64,000 nucleotides of DNA from Rhodocyclales bacterium (GTDB lineage: Bacteria; Pseudomonadota; Gammaproteobacteria; Burkholderiales; Rhodocyclaceae), in assembly GCA_016214145.1 (NCBI GenBank), contig JACRPA010000002.1:124001-188000 (forward strand). Reading direction: 5' to 3'. The translations under genes were made by a program, and so were the position numbers. The notes beneath the pieces are model-generated. The model ran no database searches, was not told where the DNA came from, and saw only the letters and a list, made by a program, of their open reading frames with translations. This document shows, in pieces, positions 45,983 to 54,124 of the stretch (the first letter of the stretch is position 1; each line of letters starts with the position of its first letter).

Positions 45983-47509
45983 TCAGGCTACCGGTATGCG
46001 CAGGACCATCTGGCGCAGTTCTTCCTTGCGGATCTTGCCGAGGGCGGTCTTCGGCAGCTCGCCGACGAAGAGCACGTCCTTGGGGTGCTTGTAGCGGGCC
46101 AGCCGGCCGTCGAACAGCTTGAGGATGTCGTCGGCCGAGGGCCGGCGTCCGGACTTCGGCACGACGACGGCGACGGCGATCTCGCCCCAGCGCGCATCGC
46201 TGCGGCCGATCACGGCGGCCTCGGCGATGTCCTCGCATTCGGCCAGCACGTTCTCGAGTTCGGCGGGGTAGATGTTCTCGCCGCCGGAAATGATCATTTC
46301 CTTCTTACGGCCGACGACGGTGAGGAAGCCCTCGTCGTCCAGCCAGCCCATGTCGCCCGTGCGGTACCAGCCGTTGTCCATCGCGGCGGCGGTCGCCTCG
46401 GGGTTGCGCCAGTATCCGGCAAACAGGTTGCGGCCCCGGACGAGGATCTCGCCGGCCTGCCGCGGCGGCAGGTCGGCGCCGTCGTTGCCGACGATGCGCA
46501 GCCGGCAGTGCAGGGCGGCGCGGCCGGTCGAGCCGATCTTGCGGTATGCCTCGTCGCGCTTGAGGCAGGCGACGATCGGGCAGGTCTCGGTGGCGCCGTA
46601 GACCTGGGTCATCGGCACGCCGCGGGCGTGCACGGCCTCGATCATGCGCAGGGGCACGATGCTCGATCCGATGCTCATCATGCGCAGGCTGGAGAGATCG
46701 GTGGACGGCCAGCGCGGGCTGGCCATCATCATGTCGACCACGGCAGGGACGGTGAGGACCAGGGTGATGCGTTCGCGCTCGATGGCCTCCAGCGCCGCTT
46801 CGGGGTCGAAGCGCGGATGCAGCACCAGCGTGCAGCCGGCGCGCAGGGCCGGCGTGGTCTGGATGTTGAGGCCGCCGACGTGGAACAGCGGCAGCACGGT
46901 CAGCACGCGGTCGTCGGGCGAGAAGACGTGCATGTCGGCGCTGTTGTCGGCGTTGCAGGCGATGGCGTCCTGGGTGAGCACGACGCCTTTCGGCTTGCCG
47001 GTCGAGCCGGAGGTGTAGCAGATGAGGAGCGGGGCGTCCGGCCCGACGGCCGGGTCGGCCGGCACCGCGCTGCCCGCAGCGAGAAAATCCTCCCACGCCT
47101 GCCAGCCCGCTGCGCCGCTGCCGAGGGCAACGAGCCTCATGGCGCCGAGTTCCTTGCGGTAGGCGTCCGTCTGGGCGAGGAAGGGCGCCTCCACCACCAG
47201 CACGCCCGGCGGGCAGTCGTCGAGCATCTGCTGGTGCTCGGGGCCGGCCAGGCGCCAGTTGAGCGGCATGAAGAGGGCGCCGAGGCGGGCGCAGGCGAAG
47301 AACAGGGCGAGCATTTCCGGGCTGTTGCAGCCGAGGAAGGCCGCGCAGCCGCCGCGGCGCACGCCCGCTGCGGCGAGGGCCGCGGCCGTGCGGTCGACCA
47401 GGTCCGCGAAATCCCGGTAACTGAGGTCGCGGCCGCCATAGCGGATGGCGGTCTTCGCGGGCGTTGCCACCGCGTGCCGGCCGATCCACTCGGAAATGTC
47501 CATCCTCAT
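45983..47509 (-). CDS. iaaB: AMP-forming acyl-CoA ligase (IaaB-like)
   Basis: LICYTSGSTGKPKGVVLT; YRTGDMGWLDDEGFLTVVGRKKEMIISGGENIYPAELE; symbol from cluster context. Confidence 0.82.
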   Translation of the reverse strand: MRMDISEWIGRHAVATPAKTAIRYGGRDLSYRDFADLVDRTAAALAAAGVRRGGCAAFLGCNSPEMLALFFACARLGALFMPLNWRLAGPEHQQMLDDCPPGVLVVEAPFLAQTDAYRKELGAMRLVALGSGAAGWQAWEDFLAAGSAVPADPAVGPDAPLLICYTSGSTGKPKGVVLTQDAIACNADNSADMHVFSPDDRVLTVLPLFHVGGLNIQTTPALRAGCTLVLHPRFDPEAALEAIERERITLVLTVPAVVDMMMASPRWPSTDLSSLRMMSIGSSIVPLRMIEAVHARGVPMTQVYGATETCPIVACLKRDEAYRKIGSTGRAALHCRLRIVGNDGADLPPRQAGEILVRGRNLFAGYWRNPEATAAAMDNGWYRTGDMGWLDDEGFLTVVGRKKEMIISGGENIYPAELENVLAECEDIAEAAVIGRSDARWGEIAVAVVVPKSGRRPSADDILKLFDGRLARYKHPKDVLFVGELPKTALGKIRKEELRQMVLRIPVA

Positions 47510-47523
47510 CCTCCGTTGTTCCT

Positions 47524-47604
47524 GTAGGTCGGCCTTCAGGCCGACTTTGGCCGCTGTTGTCCCACAGGGATTTCCTGCGGTCATCGGGCTGAAGCCCGAC
47601 CTAC
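47524..47604. repeat. REP-like inverted pair, family A, chimeric arms
   Basis: GTAGGTCGGCCTTCAGGCCGAC...ATCGGGCTGAAGCCCGACCTAC. Confidence 0.88.
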
Positions 47605-47606
47605 GG

Positions 47607-48812
47607 CTATGCGTCGCAAACCTCCAGCACCACCGCCATCGCCGTGTCGCCGGCGGCGCAGCCGGTGAACAGGCCCCAGCCGCCGCCGCGCAGCGCCAGT
47701 TCCTCGATCAATTCGATGATTGCGCGCGTGCCCATCGGCGCCTGCGGATGGCCCCAGACGAGGGAGCAGCCGAAATTGTTCATGTTCTTCAGGTCGGCGC
47801 CGGTCTCGCGCGCGAAGAAGAGGTCGTTGATGGCAAAGGGGTTGTGCGTCTTGATCGCCGCCATGTCCTTCACCGTCTTGCCGGCCTGTTCGAGGGCCTG
47901 CTTCGCCGCCGGCACGGTAGCCTCGGGCATGTGGGCGAGCGCGGCGCGGGCGAGGCCGAAGCCGTGCAGGCGCACGGCGATCTTCGGGTCGCGCGACAGT
48001 TCGCGCGCCTTCGCCGCCGTCGTCACGACGATGCCGGCGTTGCCGTCGGCCGGATGCGTCTGACCGCCGAAGGTGACGGTGCCGCCCTCCATCACCGGCT
48101 TGAGCTTGGCGAGGCCCTCGGCCGTGGAGTGATTGATGCCCTCGTCGCCTTCCATCGTGCCGGCGGTCTTCCTGAAATTCGGCGCCGGCACCTCGAAGGG
48201 CAGGGTCATGAAGCGCTTGAGGAAGGCCGCGCCGTTGTCCAGCGCCTGGCGGTACTGTTCCTCGCGGCGCAGCACCACCTCGTGCTGTTCGGCGGTGCCG
48301 ATGCCGTGCTTCTTCGCCACGTTCTCCGCCGTCTGCAGCATGGAATGGCGGCCGAGCGGGTCGCAGCCGAAGTTGTCCATCACCCAGTCCTCGGCGCTGC
48401 CGGTGCCGCCCGGGCCCTTCGGGTTCGGGTAGTAGAGGTGCGGGCCGTTGGAGGTGCGGTCGCAGTTGATCACCAGCGCCGTACTGCAGAGACTGACTTC
48501 TATTTCCTGCACCGCCGCGAGCAGGGTGCGCACGCCGGTGGCGCAGGCCTGCATCAGCGTCGGGCCGCCGGCCTGGCCGGCGCCGATCAGGCCTGTGAGC
48601 CAGGGCAGGCCGTAGAAGGCGTGCTTCTGCGGCACGGAGAAGCCGAGCGCGCCGTAGTCGAACAGCTTCGGATCGATGTTGCGCTTTGCCAGCTCGTTCT
48701 TCGCTACGTGGGCGGCGAATTCGATGCTGTGCAGGTTGGCGAAGCTGCCCTGCCAGCGCGCGAAGGGCGTGCTCCAGTAGGCGCCGTAGGGGATTTCGGC
48801 CTTGTAAGTCAC
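47607..48812 (-). CDS. Thiolase-family protein (beta-ketothiolase)
   Basis: GGPTLMQACATGVRTLLAAVQEIE; EGINHSTAEGLAKLKPV; MNNFGCSLVWGHPQAPMGTRAIIELIEELALRGGG. Confidence 0.92.
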   Translation of the reverse strand: MTYKAEIPYGAYWSTPFARWQGSFANLHSIEFAAHVAKNELAKRNIDPKLFDYGALGFSVPQKHAFYGLPWLTGLIGAGQAGGPTLMQACATGVRTLLAAVQEIEVSLCSTALVINCDRTSNGPHLYYPNPKGPGGTGSAEDWVMDNFGCDPLGRHSMLQTAENVAKKHGIGTAEQHEVVLRREEQYRQALDNGAAFLKRFMTLPFEVPAPNFRKTAGTMEGDEGINHSTAEGLAKLKPVMEGGTVTFGGQTHPADGNAGIVVTTAAKARELSRDPKIAVRLHGFGLARAALAHMPEATVPAAKQALEQAGKTVKDMAAIKTHNPFAINDLFFARETGADLKNMNNFGCSLVWGHPQAPMGTRAIIELIEELALRGGGWGLFTGCAAGDTAMAVVLEVCDA

Positions 48813-48823
48813 TGTTGGAATCC

Positions 48824-49507
48824 TTATTCGGTGGCTGGCTTGTCCAGCCCGGTGGCGGCGATGAAGCAGCGTTTCGCTTCACCCAGGTGGTCGCGCATGG
48901 CCGCGGCCGCGGCATCGCCGTCGCCGGCTGCCAGCGCCTCGGCGATGCGCTTGAGGCCTTTCAGCACGATGTTGCGGATCTTCGGGTCGCCCAGCGTCAG
49001 GGCGCGGATGCGCATCATGTGGTCGGCATACTGCTCGATGGCGCGCACCAGGCGGCGGTTCGGCACCAGCGCAATCCAGGCGTTGCGGAAGCGGATATTG
49101 GCCTCGCGGAAGGCGTCGGCGTCGTTGCCCTTGTAGGCGACTGCAGCGGCGGCAAGTGCTTCGTCGATCGGTGCGCGGACGGCCGCATCGGTCGTGAACT
49201 CGGCGACGCGGCGCAGCGCGGCCGGCTCGATGAGGAAGCGCACTTCGTAGATGTCGTCGACGTCGGTCAGGGTCAGCGCCGGCACGACGAAGCTGCGTCC
49301 GTCCGAGGCGAGCAGACCTTCGCTGGCCAGACGCGTCAGCGCTTCGCGCACCGGCGTGCGGGAGACGCCGAGTTTTTCCGCCAGCTGGACTTCCTGCAGC
49401 GGCTGTCCCGAGACGATGGTGCCGTCGCGCAGGTGGGCGCGGAGCGTCTGGTAGACCTGGTCGCCGAGGGCGAGGGGACGTTGGAGCGGCTTGATGGACG
49501 TGACCAC
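48824..49507 (-). CDS. GntR-family (FCD-type) transcriptional regulator
   Basis: LGDQVYQTLRAHLRDGTIVSGQPLQEVQLAEKLGVSRTPVREALTRLASEGLL; GTG start with GGAGGA upstream. Confidence 0.9.
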   Translation of the reverse strand: MVTSIKPLQRPLALGDQVYQTLRAHLRDGTIVSGQPLQEVQLAEKLGVSRTPVREALTRLASEGLLASDGRSFVVPALTLTDVDDIYEVRFLIEPAALRRVAEFTTDAAVRAPIDEALAAAAVAYKGNDADAFREANIRFRNAWIALVPNRRLVRAIEQYADHMMRIRALTLGDPKIRNIVLKGLKRIAEALAAGDGDAAAAAMRDHLGEAKRCFIAATGLDKPATE

Positions 49508-49556
49508 GGAAGGTCCTCCGCTAAGGGAAGAATTGGGGATATCAGCCCTGTACTGC

Positions 49557-49570
49557 GGATACTGTATACA
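49557..49570. promoter_or_regulatory. Candidate GntR operator, copy 1
   Basis: GGATACTGTATACA containing palindrome TGTATACA, upstream of gntR gene. Confidence 0.6.
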
Positions 49571-49620
49571 CGCCATGGGGACGTGTAAAGATGCAGCAAA
49601 GTGCCGAGTCAAAGCCATTC

Positions 49621-51591
49621 CTAGATCCGGCAGCCGAGCCGGTAGCCTTCGTGGATGGCCGCGTCGAGGCCGCGCGCGATCACCGTGTCGCCGGCGCCGT
49701 GCAGTTCATCCACCATCCACTGGAATTCATGGAACAGGTCGTGATTGGGCTTGCGCGGCCCGGCTATCAGCACCATGTCGGCCGGGACGAAGGTCTCCTC
49801 GCCCTTGGCATTCCTGACCCGGGCGCCGTCCTGGGTGACCGCGATCAGCTGCGAGGACGTCAGGGTGCGGATCTCCAGTTCCTCGATCCAGGCGGTGTGG
49901 CGCCACTTGAAGGAAGGCATGACATCGCCGGCGATGCGTTTCTCCTCCTCGACCAGCACCACCTCGTGGCCCTGCTTGGTGAGCGACTCGGCCAGCGTCA
50001 GGCCGATCTTGCCGGCGCCGACGATGACCAGTCGCTTGGCCGGCTGGACCTTGCCGTGCGCCACATCTAGGGCATCGACGAGCAGTTCGTGGCCTTCGAC
50101 GTGGCGGAAGGCGGCCATGTCGGTGCGCGCGCCGGCGGCGACCAGGCAGACGTCGTACTGGTGCAGCACGCTCCTCATGAACTTGGCGTTGGCCTCGGTG
50201 TTGAACTTCACTTCGATGCCGAGCTTCTTCACCATGGTCTCGTAATAGCGCACCACGCTGAAGAGGTCGTCGGGACGGGCCAGGTCGTTGCCGGCATAGC
50301 CGAGCAGGTTGCCGCCGATCCTGTCGCTCTTCTCATAGATCGTGACATCGTGGCCGCGCCGCTTTGCGGTGATGGCCGCTTCCAGACCGGCCGGGCCGGC
50401 GCCGATGATCATGATCTTCTTCTTCACCGCCGCCTCGGTGACGGCGTATTCGGGCTCGACTTCATGCCCCAGCGCCGGGTTCATGGCGCAGGTGTAGGGC
50501 AGGTCGCGGAACAGGCGGGAGAGACAGTTCAAGGAACCGATGCAGCGGCGCACTTCGTCGAGGCGGTCCTCGGCGGCCTTGTGGATCAGTTCCGGGTCGG
50601 CCAGCATCGGCCGGCAGACTTCCCAGTAATCGAAGACGCCGTCCTTGATGCACTGGTCGGCCATGACCGGGTCGGGCAGGCGGTTGCCGAAGGTGATCAG
50701 GGTGTCGGGGAAGAGCTTCTTGGCCTTGGCCGAGAGGTAGTTCCAGTGGCCGGGCGGCACGTCGCGGCCGATGGAGGACTCCGGCGCCTCCTGCCAGCCG
50801 ACGGTCACCGAGATCATGTCGACGCCGGTATCCACGGCCTGTTGCATCAGTTCGAAGCAGTCGTCCTCGCTGTTGCCGCCCCAGCGGTCCATCAGCTCGG
50901 CGCCGTTGAGTCGGATGACCAGCGGATGCTCTGGCGTGGCCTGCTTGATGGCGTCGATCAGTTCGCGCATGAAGCGGCCGCGGTTCTCGATCGAGCCGCC
51001 GTATTCGTCTGTGCGCTGGTTGGTGAAGCGGGAGTTGAAATTGGCCAGCAGGTAGCCCATGAAGCTGGTCACCTCGGTGCCGTCGAAGCCGGCGCGGATG
51101 GAGCGCTTGGCGGCGTCGGCATGCTGCTGGACAACGGCCTTGATCTGCTCCCTGGTCAACTCGCGCGGCGGGCGGAAGTGCGGCAGGGTCTGCGGCACCA
51201 CCGAGGGCTGCACGCAATAGCCCAGGTCGATGCCGCCGTAGCGGCCGGCGTGGAGGATCTGCTGGATCGCCACCGCGCCGCCGTCATGGATGTACCGGGC
51301 GATGGTCTCGAACTGCGGCAGGAACTTGTCGTCGAAGATCGCCACCTGGCGGAAGTAGGACTTGCCCTCGCCGAGCGGGTCCGGATAGGCGCCCTGGTTG
51401 GTGATGATGCCGCAGCCGGTGGCGGCGATGACGCGCATGCGGGCCAGTTCGCGCGGGGTGATGAAGCCGTCCCGCGTGTTGTAGTTGGCGACGAAGCAGG
51501 CGCCGTACTTGACCATGTTTTTGGTCTTGAACTTGCCGAACTGGCCGGGCTGGAAGAGATGCTTGAGCTTGAGTTCGCCGGGTCGTGTCAT
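49621..51591 (-). CDS. Old-yellow-enzyme / 2,4-dienoyl-CoA reductase-like FMN-FeS-FAD oxidoreductase
   Basis: LKLKHLFQPGQFGKFKTKNMVKYGACF; GFDGTEVTSFMGYLLANFNSRFTNQRTDEYGGSIENRGRF; CIGSLNCL; IIGAGPAGLEAAITAKRRGHDVTIYEK. Confidence 0.92.
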   Translation of the reverse strand: MTRPGELKLKHLFQPGQFGKFKTKNMVKYGACFVANYNTRDGFITPRELARMRVIAATGCGIITNQGAYPDPLGEGKSYFRQVAIFDDKFLPQFETIARYIHDGGAVAIQQILHAGRYGGIDLGYCVQPSVVPQTLPHFRPPRELTREQIKAVVQQHADAAKRSIRAGFDGTEVTSFMGYLLANFNSRFTNQRTDEYGGSIENRGRFMRELIDAIKQATPEHPLVIRLNGAELMDRWGGNSEDDCFELMQQAVDTGVDMISVTVGWQEAPESSIGRDVPPGHWNYLSAKAKKLFPDTLITFGNRLPDPVMADQCIKDGVFDYWEVCRPMLADPELIHKAAEDRLDEVRRCIGSLNCLSRLFRDLPYTCAMNPALGHEVEPEYAVTEAAVKKKIMIIGAGPAGLEAAITAKRRGHDVTIYEKSDRIGGNLLGYAGNDLARPDDLFSVVRYYETMVKKLGIEVKFNTEANAKFMRSVLHQYDVCLVAAGARTDMAAFRHVEGHELLVDALDVAHGKVQPAKRLVIVGAGKIGLTLAESLTKQGHEVVLVEEEKRIAGDVMPSFKWRHTAWIEELEIRTLTSSQLIAVTQDGARVRNAKGEETFVPADMVLIAGPRKPNHDLFHEFQWMVDELHGAGDTVIARGLDAAIHEGYRLGCRI

Positions 51592-51606
51592 GCCGGATCC
51601 TCCTTT

Positions 51607-51620
51607 GGATACTGTATACA
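51607..51620. promoter_or_regulatory. Candidate GntR operator, copy 2
   Basis: GGATACTGTATACA, identical 14-mer to 49557, upstream of OYE-like gene. Confidence 0.6.
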
Positions 51621-51656
51621 TTGCGTCCGGGCGAGTCAATGCGCGAACGAATTTCC

Positions 51657-51695
51657 CTCTCCCCCGGCCCCTCTCCCCGCGGGGAGAGGGGAGGG
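51657..51695. repeat. Inverted repeat, family G (CCCCTCTCCCCGCGGGGAGAGGGG)
   Basis: ctctcccccggcccctctccccgcggggagaggggaggg. Confidence 0.75.
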
Positions 51696-51700
51696 AGTTA

Positions 51701-52831
51701 TCAGCCTTTCGGCTTGGCCAGCACCTGCTCGGCGAACTTCTCGTCGAACACGGCGCCTTCGGCCACCAGTTGGCGGTACTTGATGAAGTCGATGACGTCC
51801 TTGCCGGTGACCTTCTTCGCGTCGAAGGCGTTGAAGCCGAGCCAGGCCTCGTGGTTCATGTTGGCGGCCAGCCAGTGGCGGTTCGGCAGCTTGGCCTGGT
51901 CCCAGAAGAACTTCTTCTTGGCGCGGATGCCCTCGATCGACTTGATCAGGCAGTGCGGGAAGAGGTTGCTGAATTTCCAGACGAGGTCGTTCACCGCCTT
52001 GTCCAGCAGTTCGAAGTCGGTGGTGCACTGGGCCATCAGTTCCTTCGCCTTGGCGGCCTGCTCCTTCGATACCGGTTCGCCGTAGACGATCTCGCCGTCA
52101 TCGACGTAGGTGTCGGTGCGAACGAGCGGGTTGCGCACCCACTGGCCGTCCTTCTTCAGCACCGGCACGACCTTGGTGAGGAGGTTCTTGGCCTTCATCT
52201 TGTAGGCGCTCCAGGTCTCGCAGGAGACGCAGTTGTACATGGCGTCTTCCATGTTGAGGAACCAGGGGAGGAAGTCGGTCGAGCCGCCGTCCGGCGCGGA
52301 GCCGTGCTTGGGACCGGCTTGGCCGTAGATGGCGAGGTCGGAGGAAATGGTCAGGTCGGTGGCCATGCCGATCTCCTGGCCGCCGGCGACGCGCATGCCG
52401 TTGACGCGGCAGATGACCGGCTTCTTGCAGTTGAGGATGCCGTCCACCATGGCATTGAAGAGGTCCATGTACTCGCCGTATTCGTTCGGCCGCTTGGAGT
52501 AGTAGGCCGAATACTCGGCGGTGTTGCCGCCAGTGCAGAAGGCCTTGTCGCCGACGGCGGTGAACACCACGGCGACGATGCGGCGGTCGCTCGAGGCCTT
52601 CTGGAAGCCGGCGATGACGCCCTTCACCATCTCCGTGGTGTAGGAGTTGTACTGCGACGGGTTGTTGAGCCAGATCCAGGCGGAGAAGAGGCCGGCCACG
52701 GCCTGGCCCTTGTCGTCGATCACCGGCCGTTCTTCATAGACGACCGTCGGCGCGTCCTTGCCGAAGTGGCTGTTGTCGAAAAGTTGGTGGTCCTTGAGTT
52801 CGTTGTCGCGGCGCAGCCATTCCAGTGCCAT
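51701..52831 (-). CDS. bzdY: 6-oxocyclohex-1-ene-1-carbonyl-CoA hydrolase
   Basis: Crotonase fold with FCTGGNTAEYSAYYSKRPNEYGEYMDLFN and GQEIGMATDLTISSDLAIYGQAGPKHGSAPDGGSTDFLPWFL. Confidence 0.93.
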   Translation of the reverse strand: MALEWLRRDNELKDHQLFDNSHFGKDAPTVVYEERPVIDDKGQAVAGLFSAWIWLNNPSQYNSYTTEMVKGVIAGFQKASSDRRIVAVVFTAVGDKAFCTGGNTAEYSAYYSKRPNEYGEYMDLFNAMVDGILNCKKPVICRVNGMRVAGGQEIGMATDLTISSDLAIYGQAGPKHGSAPDGGSTDFLPWFLNMEDAMYNCVSCETWSAYKMKAKNLLTKVVPVLKKDGQWVRNPLVRTDTYVDDGEIVYGEPVSKEQAAKAKELMAQCTTDFELLDKAVNDLVWKFSNLFPHCLIKSIEGIRAKKKFFWDQAKLPNRHWLAANMNHEAWLGFNAFDAKKVTGKDVIDFIKYRQLVAEGAVFDEKFAEQVLAKPKG

Positions 52832-52858
52832 GTTTATTGCTCCTTAAGAAAAAAGCTG

Positions 52859-52955
52859 AACCACAGAGAACACAGAGTGCACAGAGAAAACCAAGAAAAG
52901 GAGTTCTGGTTTCTCATGCGCTTTTCTCTGTGTTCTCTGTGATCTCTGTGGTTCA
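52859..52955. repeat. Long inverted repeat, family D
   Basis: aaccacagagaacacagagtgcacagagaaaa...ttttctctgtgttctctgtgatctctgtggtt. Confidence 0.88.
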
Positions 52956-52960
52956 AGACG

Positions 52961-54031
52961 TTAAAAATCGGGGGTCAATATCACGCGTTTCTTCAGCTTG
53001 CCATGATGCGCTTCATCGAAGACCTGCGCGATCTGGCTCATCGGACGCGTCTCGACGAAAGGCCCGAGGGCGATGCGTCCGTCGACACACATGTCGAGCA
53101 CCAGCGGGTAGTAGGCGGGCAGGCAGCCCCAGGTGCCGATCAGCTCGGCGTCGAAGGCCATCAGCTTCGACAGCATGTAGGAGGTCTCGTCCGTGCCGTA
53201 GCCGACGATGACCAGCTTGCCGACGAAGGAGAGCAGGGACAGGGCCAGCTCCTGGCCGGGTTTGGTGCCCGTCACTTCGAAGATCTTCCAGCCGTAGTTG
53301 GAGGGGACGCCCTTTTCCTTGCAAATGGCCTTGAAGAGCTCCTTCACTTCCTTGGCGCTCTTGCCCTTCGGGTTGATCACCGCATCGGCGCCGTAGCCCT
53401 TCATGAACTCCAGCTTCTCGTCGTTGATGTCGATGCCGATCACCATCCTGGCGCCGAAGCCCTTGGCGGTCTGCGTCATGAAACTGCCGACGCCTCCGGC
53501 GGCGCCGATGACGATGACCAGGTCGCCCTCCTTGAGGCCGGCACGGATGGCCGCCTGGTAGGGCGTGGTGACGGCGTCCGCCACGACGGAAAGATGTTCG
53601 AGCGGGATGTTGCCGCGGCCATGCACCACGCAGAGGTCCTTGGCCGGCACCGGGATGTGGCTGGAGAAGCCGCCGTAGATGCCCATCGAGTTGCCCGGCA
53701 TCTTCTGACTCAGGCAGCGGTTGCCGCGGCCGGACTTGCAGATCTCGCAATTGTTGCAGGGAAGCACCGCCGGAATGATGACTTCCTGGCCGATCAGGCG
53801 TGGGTCGTCGCTGGCGACGACGACGCCGGAAATCTCGTGGCCGAGCGAGAGCGGCGGCTTCTGGATGGTCGGCACGCCCATGTAGAAGTAGGACAGGTCG
53901 GTGTGGCAGACGCCGCAGCCGCGGATTTGGACCAGCGCCTCGCCGGGTCCCAGCGTCGGCGTCGGGATTTCCGTGCGGACAAGCTTGCCCGGCTCGGTCA
54001 TCTGCCAGGTGTGGATCATTTTTGGAACCAT
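52961..54031 (-). CDS. bzdX: 6-hydroxycyclohex-1-ene-1-carbonyl-CoA dehydrogenase (Zn-ADH family)
   Basis: IRGCGVCHTDLSYFYMGVPTIQKPPLSLGHEISG; CNNCEICKSGRGNRC. Confidence 0.92.
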   Translation of the reverse strand: MVPKMIHTWQMTEPGKLVRTEIPTPTLGPGEALVQIRGCGVCHTDLSYFYMGVPTIQKPPLSLGHEISGVVVASDDPRLIGQEVIIPAVLPCNNCEICKSGRGNRCLSQKMPGNSMGIYGGFSSHIPVPAKDLCVVHGRGNIPLEHLSVVADAVTTPYQAAIRAGLKEGDLVIVIGAAGGVGSFMTQTAKGFGARMVIGIDINDEKLEFMKGYGADAVINPKGKSAKEVKELFKAICKEKGVPSNYGWKIFEVTGTKPGQELALSLLSFVGKLVIVGYGTDETSYMLSKLMAFDAELIGTWGCLPAYYPLVLDMCVDGRIALGPFVETRPMSQIAQVFDEAHHGKLKKRVILTPDF

Positions 54032-54057
54032 GCTTCCTCCACGCGAAATTAGTATTT

Positions 54058-54124
54058 GTAGGTCGGCCTTCAGGCCGACATGGGCCTGGTTCGATCGCTG
54101 CTGTCGGGCTAAAGCCCGACCTAC
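54058..54124. repeat. REP-like inverted pair, family A, chimeric arms
   Basis: GTAGGTCGGCCTTCAGGCCGAC...GTCGGGCTAAAGCCCGACCTAC. Confidence 0.88.

Noticed and set aside
47510-47584. Upstream start (MTAGNPCGTTAAKVGLKADL...) for the CoA ligase
   Set aside because: Extension is encoded by the family A REP pair; the ATG at 47509 precedes the normal AMP-ligase N-terminus.
51657-51695. Simple terminator between the OYE-like gene and bzdY
   Set aside because: GC-rich hairpin lacks a T-tract on either strand; kept as a repeat of a widespread CCCTCTCCCCGCGGGGAGAGGG type rather than an intrinsic terminator.
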